A DNA stretch of 64,000 nucleotides from Alteromonadaceae bacterium BrNp21-10 (lineage in GTDB: Bacteria > Pseudomonadota > Gammaproteobacteria > Enterobacterales > Alteromonadaceae): NCBI GenBank assembly GCA_030418115.1, contig JAUHQD010000011.1, forward strand, positions 62,001-126,000, read 5' to 3'. Under the pieces are notes generated by a model. It made no database searches, was not told where the DNA came from, and saw nothing but the letters and a program-made list of their open reading frames with translations. Positions 1 to 6,645 of this stretch are shown one piece after another. The translations under genes were made by a program, and so were the position numbers. Position 1 is the stretch's first letter. Each line of letters starts with the position of its first letter.

Positions 1-87
1 TTGGCTTTGCCTATTAGCATCGTGCTTTTTATCAAGCTAGCTTCGTACTTTTTATCACTCAGCAACGACAGCCCAAACATTAGTAGC

Positions 88-630
88 CTATAGTCGCTGC
101 AGTACTGCAATACATTTACTCGCAGCGCTATCATCACCGCTTACATAGGCAGCGGTAATGGCGCCTTCTTGCATTATGCTAATAGCATCCAATAAAAGCG
201 GGTCTTGGTTAGTTAAGTGTTGCGCAATAACCTCTCGAACTCGCTGTTTATGCAATTGGCAAAATGCCGAAACATCACTGTTTGGATTACTAAATTCCGC
301 AGAACTATTAATAAAAAAACATCCTCGAAAATGCCCCAACATCGTTTCCGAATCGGAAAACCAACCAGCTAACCCAGTAAATAACTGATGAATGACCTTT
401 TCATCAGTATCAGCGCCTTGCAACTTTAATGTTAACCATTCGATGAATATTGAATGGCGTTGTTCTAAAGCAGCAAGCACTAGTGCCTCTTTACTCTCGA
501 AGTGGCTGTATAAGGTTTTTTTGGCCACGCCAGACACTTTTAAAATTTCATTTATGCCAATGGAGTTAATGCCATTTTCGTAGAAAAGATCCAACGCCGT
601 ATCAATCAATAATTGCCGTTTAATATTCAT
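88..630 (-). CDS. TetR/AcrR family transcriptional repressor
   Basis: A 180-residue one-domain regulator with an N-terminal helix-turn-helix: the stretch GINSIGINEILKVSGVAKKT followed by LYSHFESKEAL (about residues 20-50) is the typical TetR DNA-binding segment. The C-terminal half is the variable ligand-binding part, so the inducer cannot be read. The open frame extends 10 codons further upstream, but the ATG at 630 is preceded by GGAGG with five bases of spacing, so that start is chosen. The gene is divergent from the HPP membrane protein gene at 738. Two similar inverted repeats lie in the 107-bp gap and probably serve as its operator, giving autoregulation and control of the HPP gene. The family is certain; the regulon is inferred. 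Confidence 0.93.
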   Translation of the reverse strand: MNIKRQLLIDTALDLFYENGINSIGINEILKVSGVAKKTLYSHFESKEALVLAALEQRHSIFIEWLTLKLQGADTDEKVIHQLFTGLAGWFSDSETMLGHFRGCFFINSSAEFSNPNSDVSAFCQLHKQRVREVIAQHLTNQDPLLLDAISIMQEGAITAAYVSGDDSAASKCIAVLQRL

Positions 631-664
631 ATTATCCTCCACTAATTTGTATGTTGACAAAAGG

Positions 665-704
665 AGACCAACTTGTCTACCATAAATAAGAGACAGAGTT
701 GTCT
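665..704. promoter_or_regulatory. Twin TetR-type operator
   Basis: Two related imperfect palindromes, AGACCAACTTGTCT (665-678) and AGACAGAGTTGTCT (691-704), share AGAC at the left and TTGTCT at the right. They sit 26 bp apart between the TetR gene and the divergent HPP gene. Paired 14-bp half-site arrangements between a tetR gene and its target are usual. Binding by the adjacent TetR protein is inferred. Confidence 0.6.
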
Positions 705-737
705 ACACCTTTTCAATAATGTAATTAGGATTACCAC

Positions 738-1184
738 ATGAATAAATTTGTTTTACCTTTGTTGGCAGGCTTTGGGGCTGCGGTGGCCATTGGCGTGCTG
801 TTTTATTTTGAGACAACACTAACTAATACTGCGTTACTCATGGCGCCTTTTGGCGCAACTACAGTGCTGGTTTTCGGCTTACCGGACAGCCCATTAGCAC
901 AACCTAAAAACGTTATTCTGGGCCATTTAATTACCGCCTTTATCGGCGTATTTTTCGTAGAAATGATAGGTGTAACTCCTCTGAACATGGCAATGGCCAC
1001 GGGTCTTGGAGTCAGTGCAATGCTATTAACCAAAACCACCCACCCGCCTGCGGGTGCTAATCCACTATTAATAATGCTGTCGGCACAAAGCTGGAGCTTT
1101 TTAATTACCCCTGTATTCATTGGCGCAGTAGTTATTGTGTTGGTGGGTAAAGTGATGCAACGCTTCCAGAAGCAATTGGCATAA
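738..1184 (+). CDS. HPP family integral membrane protein
   Basis: A 148-residue protein with four hydrophobic segments and the signature HPPAGANP near residue 103, which defines the HPP family (named for the His-Pro-Pro motif). Some plant and cyanobacterial members have been linked to nitrite transport across membranes, but the role in heterotrophic bacteria is not established. Its length matches single-domain HPP proteins, so no CBS domain is fused. A weak AGGA lies about 7 bases before the ATG. The twin TetR operator lies directly upstream, so expression is probably released by the TetR ligand. Substrate unknown. Confidence 0.85.
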   Translation: MNKFVLPLLAGFGAAVAIGVLFYFETTLTNTALLMAPFGATTVLVFGLPDSPLAQPKNVILGHLITAFIGVFFVEMIGVTPLNMAMATGLGVSAMLLTKTTHPPAGANPLLIMLSAQSWSFLITPVFIGAVVIVLVGKVMQRFQKQLA

Positions 1185-1350
1185 ATAGTTAATTTAAAAA
1201 CAGGCCATTATGAAATATTTTATATTGGCAAAAAATATAATAAACGAGGGTTTATTAGTGACAGAGTGTGAGATGATTAATTGACAAAAAATGATGTTGA
1301 ACATGTTGCTCAGCATTAGGGTATTTAATTTTTTAGAAGGCTTTGCAATA

Positions 1351-2130
1351 GTGAAACGAATAATCGCACTTTCAACAATCATTATTTCTTTAATCTTGTC
1401 TACAACAACAGCGTTCGCGCAAAAAAGTGAGCAAGTATATTACGAGGTAATACAGTATCAAGTTGTTAATAATGCCCAAATGGACAAATTGGAAAACTAT
1501 TGGAAAGATGCAGCCATACCAGCATTAAACCGCTTAGGTATCGAAATGGTTGGGGTTTTAAAACCACAATATGGCGCACACGGATTAGACTTATTTGTCA
1601 TCATTCCACACAATACCATTGAGTCATACACAACTGCTTGGGATAAATTAACGGCTGATGCTGAGTATCAAAAAGTAGCCGCTAGTTTCCTTAACCGTCC
1701 CAAAGAAGACGCCGTTTACTTCAGATATTCCACCTCATTATTAAAAGCCTTCAGCCACATGCCGAAACCGGAAATATCTGCCCATATCAAAGGAAAAAGC
1801 GGACGACTTTTTGAAATGCGCACCTACGAAAGCCACAGCAGACACGATTCTAAAATGAAAATAGAAATGTTTAATGAAGGTGGTGAAATCGCAGTTTTCA
1901 GAGAAACCGGCCTACACCCTGTACTGTTCGGCGAAACCATCGCCGGCAATGGCATGCCCAACCTTGTTTATATACTGGGTTTTGAAAGCATGACCGAGCG
2001 AGATGCAAACTGGAGTAAATTTGGCCAAAGCGAAGGATGGAAAAAGATAAAAGACATTCCCAAATACAAAACAACAGTTTCAGCCATTACCGATGTTATT
2101 CTTAGACCCACAGCTTATTCGCAAATGTAG
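1351..2130 (+). CDS. Secreted NIPSNAP-family protein
   Basis: The frame is open from 1291, but a GTG at 1351 preceded by AGAAGG gives a clean signal peptide (MKRIIALSTIIISLILSTTTAFA, cleaved before QKSEQ), so that start is preferred. The mature part of about 236 residues contains two ferredoxin-like alpha/beta repeats typical of NIPSNAP/dimeric alpha-beta barrel proteins. The second begins at the recognisable 'LFEMRTYESHS' strand. Members are often annotated 'NIPSNAP family containing protein' and are exported in marine bacteria; their biochemical role is unknown. It is followed by a strong hairpin. No clear link to neighbours. Confidence 0.8.
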   Translation: MKRIIALSTIIISLILSTTTAFAQKSEQVYYEVIQYQVVNNAQMDKLENYWKDAAIPALNRLGIEMVGVLKPQYGAHGLDLFVIIPHNTIESYTTAWDKLTADAEYQKVAASFLNRPKEDAVYFRYSTSLLKAFSHMPKPEISAHIKGKSGRLFEMRTYESHSRHDSKMKIEMFNEGGEIAVFRETGLHPVLFGETIAGNGMPNLVYILGFESMTERDANWSKFGQSEGWKKIKDIPKYKTTVSAITDVILRPTAYSQM

Positions 2131-2136
2131 TACTGA

Positions 2137-2165
2137 TGGTCAATATGCCCTAAGCATATTGACCA
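2137..2165 (+). terminator. Strong hairpin after the NIPSNAP gene
   Basis: Perfect 12-bp inverted repeat TGGTCAATATGC / GCATATTGACCA with a 5-base loop, starting 7 bases after the stop codon. There is no U-tract behind it, so it may act as a transcript-stabilising hairpin or a weak terminator. Confidence 0.55.
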
Positions 2166-2188
2166 ATCTATACAGACAGACATCAGTT

Positions 2189-2426
2189 AATTAACCTCAA
2201 CTCGGGATAAGAAATGTCGAAAATATAGATATAATACTTATATTTCAATATGTTACTAATACAACTCATATCAACATTGTTTTAATTCGGTACAGTGCTG
2301 CTATTTTTGTTCATATCAAGGCGTTCACTATGTTGTTTAGTTATTCTAAACCCATAGTGGGCAACGCAGAGAGGGACAGAAATAGCGGTGCTGTAAGGCG
2401 TTGCTTATCCCGAGTTGGGGTTAATT
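2189..2426. mobile_element. MITE-like element with terminal inverted repeats
   Basis: The ends are near-perfect inverted repeats: AACCTCAACTCGGGATAAG at the left (2193-2211) and the complement of AACCCCAACTCGGGATAAG at the right (2404-2422), extending outward by several matching A/T bases. The roughly 235-bp interior has no ORF but is itself partly self-complementary: a TGCTGCTATTTTTGTTC-like stretch near 2298 pairs with GACAGAAATAGCGGTGCTGT near 2375, and TTCACTATG pairs with CATAGTGGG. So the whole element could fold into a long hairpin. This is the architecture of a non-autonomous miniature transposable element. No transposase is present and the target duplication is unclear. Confidence 0.65.
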
Positions 2427-2474
2427 GACAAGAGAAAGATAAAAGTTATTAACGTCTTCATGCTTTCCTTGTAA

Positions 2475-2543
2475 GGCTAACGCCGCAATAAGCCGACGTA
2501 AAGAGCGCAGCGAGTTGATGTCGGATTAATTGGTTTGTTATGT
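2475..2543 (-). other. attC site after the toxin-antitoxin cassette
   Basis: Reading the minus strand, the site begins with ACATAAC (R'') shortly after the txe stop and ends with GGCGTTAGCC (R'), 69 bp in all. Inside, CCGAC...GTCGG form the inner stem. Size, position behind the stop and the GTTRRRY end match integron attC sites. Confidence 0.75.
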
Positions 2544-2546
2544 TCC

Positions 2547-2813
2547 TTACTCATAATGCGTCCACATTCTTAATACTTTCACCCTATGCTCTGATTCGAT
2601 GACTTGATATACCAGTCTATGTTGGATATTAATGCGCCTTGAATATGAGCCAGACAAGTCACCCACCAATTTTTCGAAATTAGGTGGAATTTGATAAGGG
2701 TTGATTTTAAGAATTTCGATTAAAGAAACTGCTTTATCTTTAAGGCCGCTGCTAGATAACTTACGTGCATCTTTCTGTGCTTGTTTTGTAAAAACGACTT
2801 TCCATGTCACCAA
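2547..2813 (-). CDS. Txe/YoeB-family mRNA-interferase toxin
   Basis: An 88-residue protein with the family hallmarks: a basic helix ending in LVGDLSGSYSRRINIQHRLVYQV and the C-terminal RMWTHYE, where the arginine, histidine and tyrosine correspond to the catalytic C-terminus of YoeB/Txe. These toxins cleave mRNA in the ribosomal A site. The gene overlaps the antitoxin gene by 7 bases, the usual translational coupling. It is the second gene of a two-gene integron cassette and is followed immediately by an attC. In chromosomal integrons such toxin-antitoxin cassettes are thought to stabilise the array. The start is fixed by the overlap. Confidence 0.92.
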   Translation of the reverse strand: MVTWKVVFTKQAQKDARKLSSSGLKDKAVSLIEILKINPYQIPPNFEKLVGDLSGSYSRRINIQHRLVYQVIESEHRVKVLRMWTHYE

Positions 2814-3049
2814 TCAAGCTCCTCTATACAATCCGAAATGTCAGTTGCCATCCCTTGCTTGATTGACTCACGCATTTTAGGGATAGAAAGCAGATACAAT
2901 GTCTCCTGTATAGACTCCCAATCACTCTCAGAGAGTAAGACTGCATTATTACGCTTGCTAGTAATAAGCACTGGCTCATGTGATTCAGCAGCCTCATCGA
3001 TTACACGATAAAGGTTAGCCCTTGCTTCAGTAGCAGATAAAGTAGTCAT
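2807..3049 (-). CDS. Phd/YefM-family antitoxin
   Basis: An 80-residue protein beginning MTTLSATEARANLYRVIDEA, followed by HEPVLITSKRNNAVLLSESDW, the standard Phd/YefM DNA-binding fold. The acidic C-terminus (DISDCIEELDW) is the toxin-neutralising part. GAGGAGG precedes the ATG. It binds the Txe toxin encoded directly downstream and, with it, represses its own promoter. An inverted repeat GTACG-6-CGTAC lies 26 bp upstream and resembles the TGTAC core of YefM operators. The gene has its own promoter inside the cassette, as toxin-antitoxin cassettes usually do. Confidence 0.92.
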   Translation of the reverse strand: MTTLSATEARANLYRVIDEAAESHEPVLITSKRNNAVLLSESDWESIQETLYLLSIPKMRESIKQGMATDISDCIEELDW

Positions 3050-3074
3050 TACGCCTCCTCAAATAAAATTAAGC

Positions 3075-3090
3075 GTACGTTACTCCGTAC
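3075..3090 (-). promoter_or_regulatory. Candidate Phd/YefM operator
   Basis: GTACG and CGTAC separated by 6 bases, 26 bp upstream of the antitoxin ATG on the minus strand. YefM-type antitoxins recognise palindromes built on TGTAC, and a TGTAC is present at one arm. Confidence 0.5.
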
Positions 3091-3106
3091 AATAAAGCAA
3101 GATGGA

Positions 3107-3207
3107 ACATAACGCTTCGAATATGGGGATTTTACACGCGTATTGGCCGAAGGCCAGCGAGTAAAATTCCCAGTGAGTTTACGAACAACATCAATCACTT
3201 GTTAGAA
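3107..3207 (-). other. attC site after the unknown cassette gene
   Basis: On the minus strand it starts with TTCTAAC 10 bases after the stop at 3217 and ends with GCGTTATGT. The 101-bp body folds through GGGAATTTTAC / GTAAAATCCCC arms around a GGCC-rich loop. It also forms the left boundary of the phd-txe cassette. Confidence 0.75.
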
Positions 3208-3216
3208 AGCACAAGG

Positions 3217-3798
3217 CTAAGTAATTTTGATTCCTTTCCCCACACCTTGAGGAAGAAAAATTTCTGTTTTTTCTTTGTAATCCCAAAATAATCTAAATTC
3301 CTGTTGCCAGCTATCATCATCGAATTTAAGAAAATGATTTCTATTGTGGGAACTAGTGTACTCACAATCTTTAGCGATACATTTTGTACCAAGTTGTTCG
3401 TCGATGATGTTAATGAGAATTTCTATGTCAAAGATTTTAACGCATGCATTTTTCTCTAATTTTCTACAGATTGCTTTGCTTTTTATGTTACAGAACGAAA
3501 GTATTAGACCATCCTCTTCTCTAGCACTTGCCTCAATACCTTCAGCAACTGTAATACCATTATCGGTTATCTTACCGACTTTAAGGGTACCAATATTTGC
3601 GAGATTCCCATTTGTGTTAATATATTTTCCGAGAGTAGCAATGTCGTGTGTCGATTGATAAATAAGGTTTTCATCAGGAGTATAAATACCCCTTCTTTCC
3701 ATAGTCCTATATGTACTGGAGAGGTTTAACGGTATTTTACCACCATTAATCCACGAATTTTTCCATTCAGACTTTGTAAGGTAAAGATATTTCTCCAT
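3217..3798 (-). CDS. Unrecognised integron-cassette protein
   Basis: A 193-residue soluble protein with no family I can name. The frame runs open to 3861, but its first 21 codons are the 3' part of the preceding attC, so the ATG at 3798 is taken as the start; the ribosome site is weak (CGGA). There is no signal peptide or membrane segment. Distinctive stretches are MEKYLYLTKSEWKNSW at the N-terminus, a Tyr/Arg-rich YRTMERRGIYTPDENLIYQS, a Cys-containing middle (FCNIKSKAICRKL, KCIAKDCEY) and a C-terminal HNRNHFLKFDDDSWQQEFRLFW. It is alone in its cassette, between a defence cassette and a toxin-antitoxin cassette. A stress or phage-defence role is only a guess from position. Confidence 0.7.
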   Translation of the reverse strand: MEKYLYLTKSEWKNSWINGGKIPLNLSSTYRTMERRGIYTPDENLIYQSTHDIATLGKYINTNGNLANIGTLKVGKITDNGITVAEGIEASAREEDGLILSFCNIKSKAICRKLEKNACVKIFDIEILINIIDEQLGTKCIAKDCEYTSSHNRNHFLKFDDDSWQQEFRLFWDYKEKTEIFLPQGVGKGIKIT

Positions 3799-3810
3799 TC
3801 CGATTGGGCT

Positions 3811-3870
3811 CTCTAACGCTTGCGTAACAGGAGCGACGTCAGGCGATTCCTGTTGACGCACTTGTTATAC
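3811..3870 (-). other. attC site overlapping the end of ptuB
   Basis: On the minus strand GTATAAC (R'') and GCGTTAGAG (R') bound a 60-bp site whose arms AACAGGA and TCCTGTT pair exactly around CGACGTC-rich DNA. This is the most compact and cleanest attC of the three. The ptuB stop codon lies inside it, and the next cassette gene starts 12 bp after it. Confidence 0.8.
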
Positions 3871-4495
3871 CTTTTTTCTGAATTACTTCGTCAAGCATTG
3901 CTGAATACTCCGAGCCAAAATCAATCATTTCTTGAATTTGTTTCCAAAGCAGCATTTTCAACGCACCTGTTTGCACTAAGAACCTCTCAATTAGATTGCT
4001 AAACTCCTCTAATTTATTGATTTTTCTTTCTACAAGTTGTTGGCGATTATTACCATTCAACTCAAGAATTCTTATGGTTGTTTCCGCTCTGGTGTTTGCA
4101 CTCTTCCAAAAGACTAAAGGACCATGATGCTCTAGAGATGCTTCTACATCGTCAGAATATGGATCTAAAAATTCATTGCCAACTTCATAATAATCATTTT
4201 TTCGTCGATTGCATTCTGTGCAGGCAATCGTTAAATTCAACCAGATAAAATGCTGCTCTTCGTCTTTAGATGACGGTATTTTATGCTCAATATCACCGGG
4301 CGTATTGTGTCCAATCTTACTCTCACAATAGACGCACTTATATCCAGTTTCGGCTTTTAATGTTTCTTTAATTTCACTGTGCCGATACCTATACTTTTTG
4401 GTCGAGCTTGCTTTATCTGCTTTGTATTCTACCAGCCAACTTTCATGATTTAGTGCTAACACCTCAGGCTCACCTAGTTTAGTTAAATTCCTCAT
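3839..4495 (-). CDS. ptuB: PtuB-like HNH nuclease (Septu-type defence)
   Basis: A 218-residue HNH protein. The zinc/HNH core reads CVYC (C54, C57), DIEHKIP (H71), then NLTIACTECNRRKND (C92, C95), with the order and spacing of PtuB and retron-associated HNH nucleases. PtuB is the nuclease partner of the ATPase PtuA in Septu anti-phage systems. It starts 3 bases after the ptuA stop, behind GGAG, so the two are co-translated. Its last nine codons, ITSASTGIA, lie inside the attC, so the natural C-terminus is cassette-end sequence. HNH assignment is firm; Septu assignment rests on the pair. Confidence 0.85.
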   Translation of the reverse strand: MRNLTKLGEPEVLALNHESWLVEYKADKASSTKKYRYRHSEIKETLKAETGYKCVYCESKIGHNTPGDIEHKIPSSKDEEQHFIWLNLTIACTECNRRKNDYYEVGNEFLDPYSDDVEASLEHHGPLVFWKSANTRAETTIRILELNGNNRQQLVERKINKLEEFSNLIERFLVQTGALKMLLWKQIQEMIDFGSEYSAMLDEVIQKKGITSASTGIA

Positions 4496-4498
4496 GAA

Positions 4499-5725
4499 CT
4501 ACTCTCCAGACTTATAATTAAACAGAGAGAGAGAGTCGTTTAACCCCATACTTTTTAGTTCATCGAACATCTTAGTTATTTTGTCTTCTGTATCAGGAGA
4601 ACCTTCGTACTTCTGAAGGATTTCACTTATTTTGTCTTCAACCCAAATAGGCAGCGTTGTAGGTACATCCAATATTTCACGCAGAACTTTATCCGGAGAA
4701 CCTGCTAAATCGGCCTTACCTAGATGTTCGGACACTATTCTATGAGAGTCGTTATATATGAGCCCATAGACATTAGCATCGGGATTTGAAGTGACGATAA
4801 ATGGACTATGCGTAGCAATAATGAACTTATATTTTGGGAATGCTTTAGCTAAATCAGGCAGTAAACTACGCTGCATACTTGGATGAAGGTGGTTTTCAGG
4901 TTCATCTAGTATTACAGTGCAACTTTCTTTGTCTGCACCATACATATGGATTTGCCATGCAATACCAAAGAGAGAGTTAACCCCCCCAGACATAGATGAC
5001 AATGGAAACTCACCTGTTCTAGTTACTAGAACCACATCAGGCATTCTAACTTCAAGCTTTTCGAAACCTAGCGTTTTAGGTAAGACTATTTTCAATATTT
5101 CTTGGAAACTAAGAAATAATTCCTTGTACTCTTCGTTACCCTGTACTGCTTCATTTCCGTACCCAAATAAAGCCAAAGAGATTAGAGATTGCTTTAGAAC
5201 CAAACCAGGATTTCTTACGTTTGCCGAGCCATATGTTGAGAGTAACAGCTGTTGAAACTCCTGGTAGTGCTGCTGTATCGTCTTAGGGTTTACAGGAAGT
5301 GAATCTACATTCTGAAACGTAATTGCCGGTCTGTGAGACGGGATATGTAATCCAATAACTTGCTTTTGATTCTGATACCCAAGTGAGTATTGAGGGTTCG
5401 TCGAGCTATTCTGTGGAACCTGAAGTAAACATTCACCACCAGTAGAATATGAAAGATTTCCGATCGTCTCAGCTTGGCTTGGAGCCTCTTCGCTTTCAAA
5501 AATTCGTTTTAGATCAGTATAGATTTTCTTTCTCTTTTTCTTCCCGACAAAAGGCGTGGCGGAGAAGTTCATATTCCATCCGAAATGGCGACTCAATACA
5601 TTTAAGATTGTGGTTTTGCCGCAACCATTACCGCCAGTTAGGACTGTTGTTTGGCCTTCGAAACTAATATCGACATTATCGAATTGTCTCCAACCACTCA
5701 ATTTTAAACGTTTAAATTGTTCCAT
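4499..5725 (-). CDS. ptuA: PtuA-like AAA/ABC-type ATPase (Septu-type defence)
   Basis: A 408-residue ATPase of the SMC/RecF-like AAA_21 kind. It shows a Walker A GGNGCGKTT near residue 31, an ABC-signature-like SSMSGGVNSLFG, Walker B VILDEPENHLHP and the switch histidine in ATHSPFI. It lacks the Toprim domain of OLD nucleases, and the next gene encodes an HNH nuclease, which is the composition of a Septu system: PtuA senses phage-related signals and nucleotide levels and PtuB cuts nucleic acid. No strong ribosome site is visible before the ATG, and cassette genes are often expressed from an outside promoter. A retron-type effector pair is the main alternative, but no reverse transcriptase is present. 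Confidence 0.83.
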   Translation of the reverse strand: MEQFKRLKLSGWRQFDNVDISFEGQTTVLTGGNGCGKTTILNVLSRHFGWNMNFSATPFVGKKKRKKIYTDLKRIFESEEAPSQAETIGNLSYSTGGECLLQVPQNSSTNPQYSLGYQNQKQVIGLHIPSHRPAITFQNVDSLPVNPKTIQQHYQEFQQLLLSTYGSANVRNPGLVLKQSLISLALFGYGNEAVQGNEEYKELFLSFQEILKIVLPKTLGFEKLEVRMPDVVLVTRTGEFPLSSMSGGVNSLFGIAWQIHMYGADKESCTVILDEPENHLHPSMQRSLLPDLAKAFPKYKFIIATHSPFIVTSNPDANVYGLIYNDSHRIVSEHLGKADLAGSPDKVLREILDVPTTLPIWVEDKISEILQKYEGSPDTEDKITKMFDELKSMGLNDSLSLFNYKSGE

Positions 5726-5910
5726 ACGAATGTGCTCACTTAGTGCTACGAAGACGGATTATTTATGGGTATAACAGTGTATTAGCCTGCGTTTCGTTTA
5801 ATTACATGAACAGGCGTTCTTCCATGTCTTACTTTAACCCCAATTCTGTCTTTACATCAATAAGTTAAATTCTATTTTTGTAGCGCTTTTGGTTAATTTC
5901 CTCTGTGGAA

Positions 5911-6030
5911 TTCGTGCATGTTTCTATATAAGACAGGTTAATTCGTGCACAAGAAAACAACAATCGTTTATAAACAAAGTGTTAGGTAATTTGGTGCATG
6001 TTTAAATCGAGATTTCGTGCACGTTTAAAT
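5911..6030. repeat. Four TTCGTGCA-type short repeats
   Basis: TTCGTGCATGTTT (5911), TTCGTGCAC (5942), TTGGTGCATGTTTAAAT (5991) and TTTCGTGCACGTTTAAAT (6013) recur within 120 bp in the same orientation. The last two are 22 bp apart and share GTGCAYGTTTAAAT. The core GTGCAC/GTGCAT is palindromic. They could be iterated protein-binding sites; no function is known. Confidence 0.5.
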
Positions 6031-6333
6031 TCAAAAAAATTTTCTACCGATTAATTGAGACCTACAGATCGGCAAACTGCGACTCAACTTTCCCGAAATT
6101 CATGGGCATTCGTCGAATGGCAAAACAAGGACGTTTTGCCAAGGCGCGCGCTTTGCACGGATGCTACCTCGCGCCGGTTCGGCGATAGAATGACCAATAA
6201 TTTAGGAATCAGAAAGTTGCCGGAGCGAAAGGGCTTTTCGCCCCTTTTGCCCCACATGGAAAAGGGGCTCGACTGGCATAGATGTCAGTCGAAAAAAGTC
6301 ATGGACGACAGTTGGCGCAGCCAATAAAAAGAC

Positions 6334-6547
6334 TCATCCTTCGACGTCGCTCAGGACGAACGATTAAATCAAATGGCAACTAAGTTGCTATATCCATTGG
6401 CTCAGCCAATAATTCATGAAAACACGATGTAAAAGGTCTGACTGGTAGCCAATACAATCATTCATCCTTCGACGTCGCTCAGGACGAACGATTAAATCAA
6501 ACGGCAACTAAGTTGCTATATCCATTGGCGCAGCCAATAATTCATGA
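6334..6547. repeat. Two 86-bp direct repeats
   Basis: Copies at 6334-6419 and 6462-6547 are nearly identical (differences near aaatgg/aaacgg and ggctcag/ggcgcag). Each begins with TCATCCTTCGACGTCGCTCA, a sequence type found dispersed in many proteobacterial genomes, and ends just after the palindrome TTGGCKCAGCCAA. Confidence 0.8.
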
Positions 6548-6567
6548 CGGCGTAAACGCCGCCCTAC
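6546..6567 (-). repeat. Isolated REP hairpin related to the REPs at 59.3-60 kb
   Basis: On the minus strand this 22-mer reads GTAG, then CGGCGTTTACGCCG flanked by G and TC. It matches the REPs beside the RAYT transposase at all but three positions. Two of these are a compensatory pair (CGGCAtttaTGCCG there, CGGCGtttaCGCCG here), so the hairpin is conserved. Confidence 0.65.
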
Positions 6568-6620
6568 ACACTTCTGAAAACACCACGCAAAAGGTCAGGA
6601 TGATAGTTGGCGCAGCCAAC

Positions 6621-6645
6621 AAAAAAGGCCGCCTCAGCGACCTTT
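6621..6645 (-). terminator. Rho-independent terminator of aceA
   Basis: On the minus strand GGTCGC-TGAG-GCGGCC forms a 6-bp stem followed by TTTTTT, 23 bp after the aceA stop codon. It ends the glcB-aceA transcript. Confidence 0.85.

Larger units (their letters stand above)
2475..5775 (-). mobile_element. Integron cassette cluster without integrase (CALIN-like)
   Basis: Three attC-like sites (2475-2543, 3107-3207, 3811-3870), all in the same orientation, each directly follow a stop codon on the minus strand. They delimit three cassettes: ptuA-ptuB, an unknown gene, and phd-txe. Boundaries fit the G^TTRRRY rule (GTTAGCC, GTTATGT, GTTAGAG). No integrase gene is found in the 64 kb, so this is a cluster of attC sites lacking an integrase, probably transferred from or left by a chromosomal integron. 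The upstream edge is placed at a GTTATACC at 5768-5775, but I could not find a convincing attC or attI there, so that end is uncertain. Confidence 0.7.
6312..6619. repeat. Four dispersed copies of a 13-bp palindrome
   Basis: TTGGCGCAGCCAA occurs at 6312-6324, 6525-6537 and 6607-6619, and as TTGGCTCAGCCAA at 6397-6409. Two copies belong to the 86-bp repeats; the outer two do not, so the palindrome is an independent unit. Confidence 0.7.

Noticed and set aside
21-57. Two near-identical 14-bp stretches CGTRCTTTTTATCA near the left edge
   Set aside because: Short and at the window border; too little context to call a repeat family or terminator.
4499-5725. OLD-family nuclease or retron effector
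   Set aside because: No Toprim domain and no reverse transcriptase; the following HNH gene fits Septu better.
5768-5860. A fourth attC or an attI site upstream of ptuA
   Set aside because: GTTATACC and an ACATG/CATGT hairpin are present, but no matching R'' box or consistent stem was found, so only the cassette edge is noted.
5971-5987. AAACAAAGTGTTAGGT resembling the end of attI1
   Set aside because: Opposite orientation to the cassettes and not adjacent to an integrase; likely chance.
6055-6327. A 90-codon open frame in the spacer upstream of the repeats
   Set aside because: No ribosome site, no recognisable domain, Arg/Lys-rich low-complexity composition and it runs into repeat sequence; treated as non-coding.
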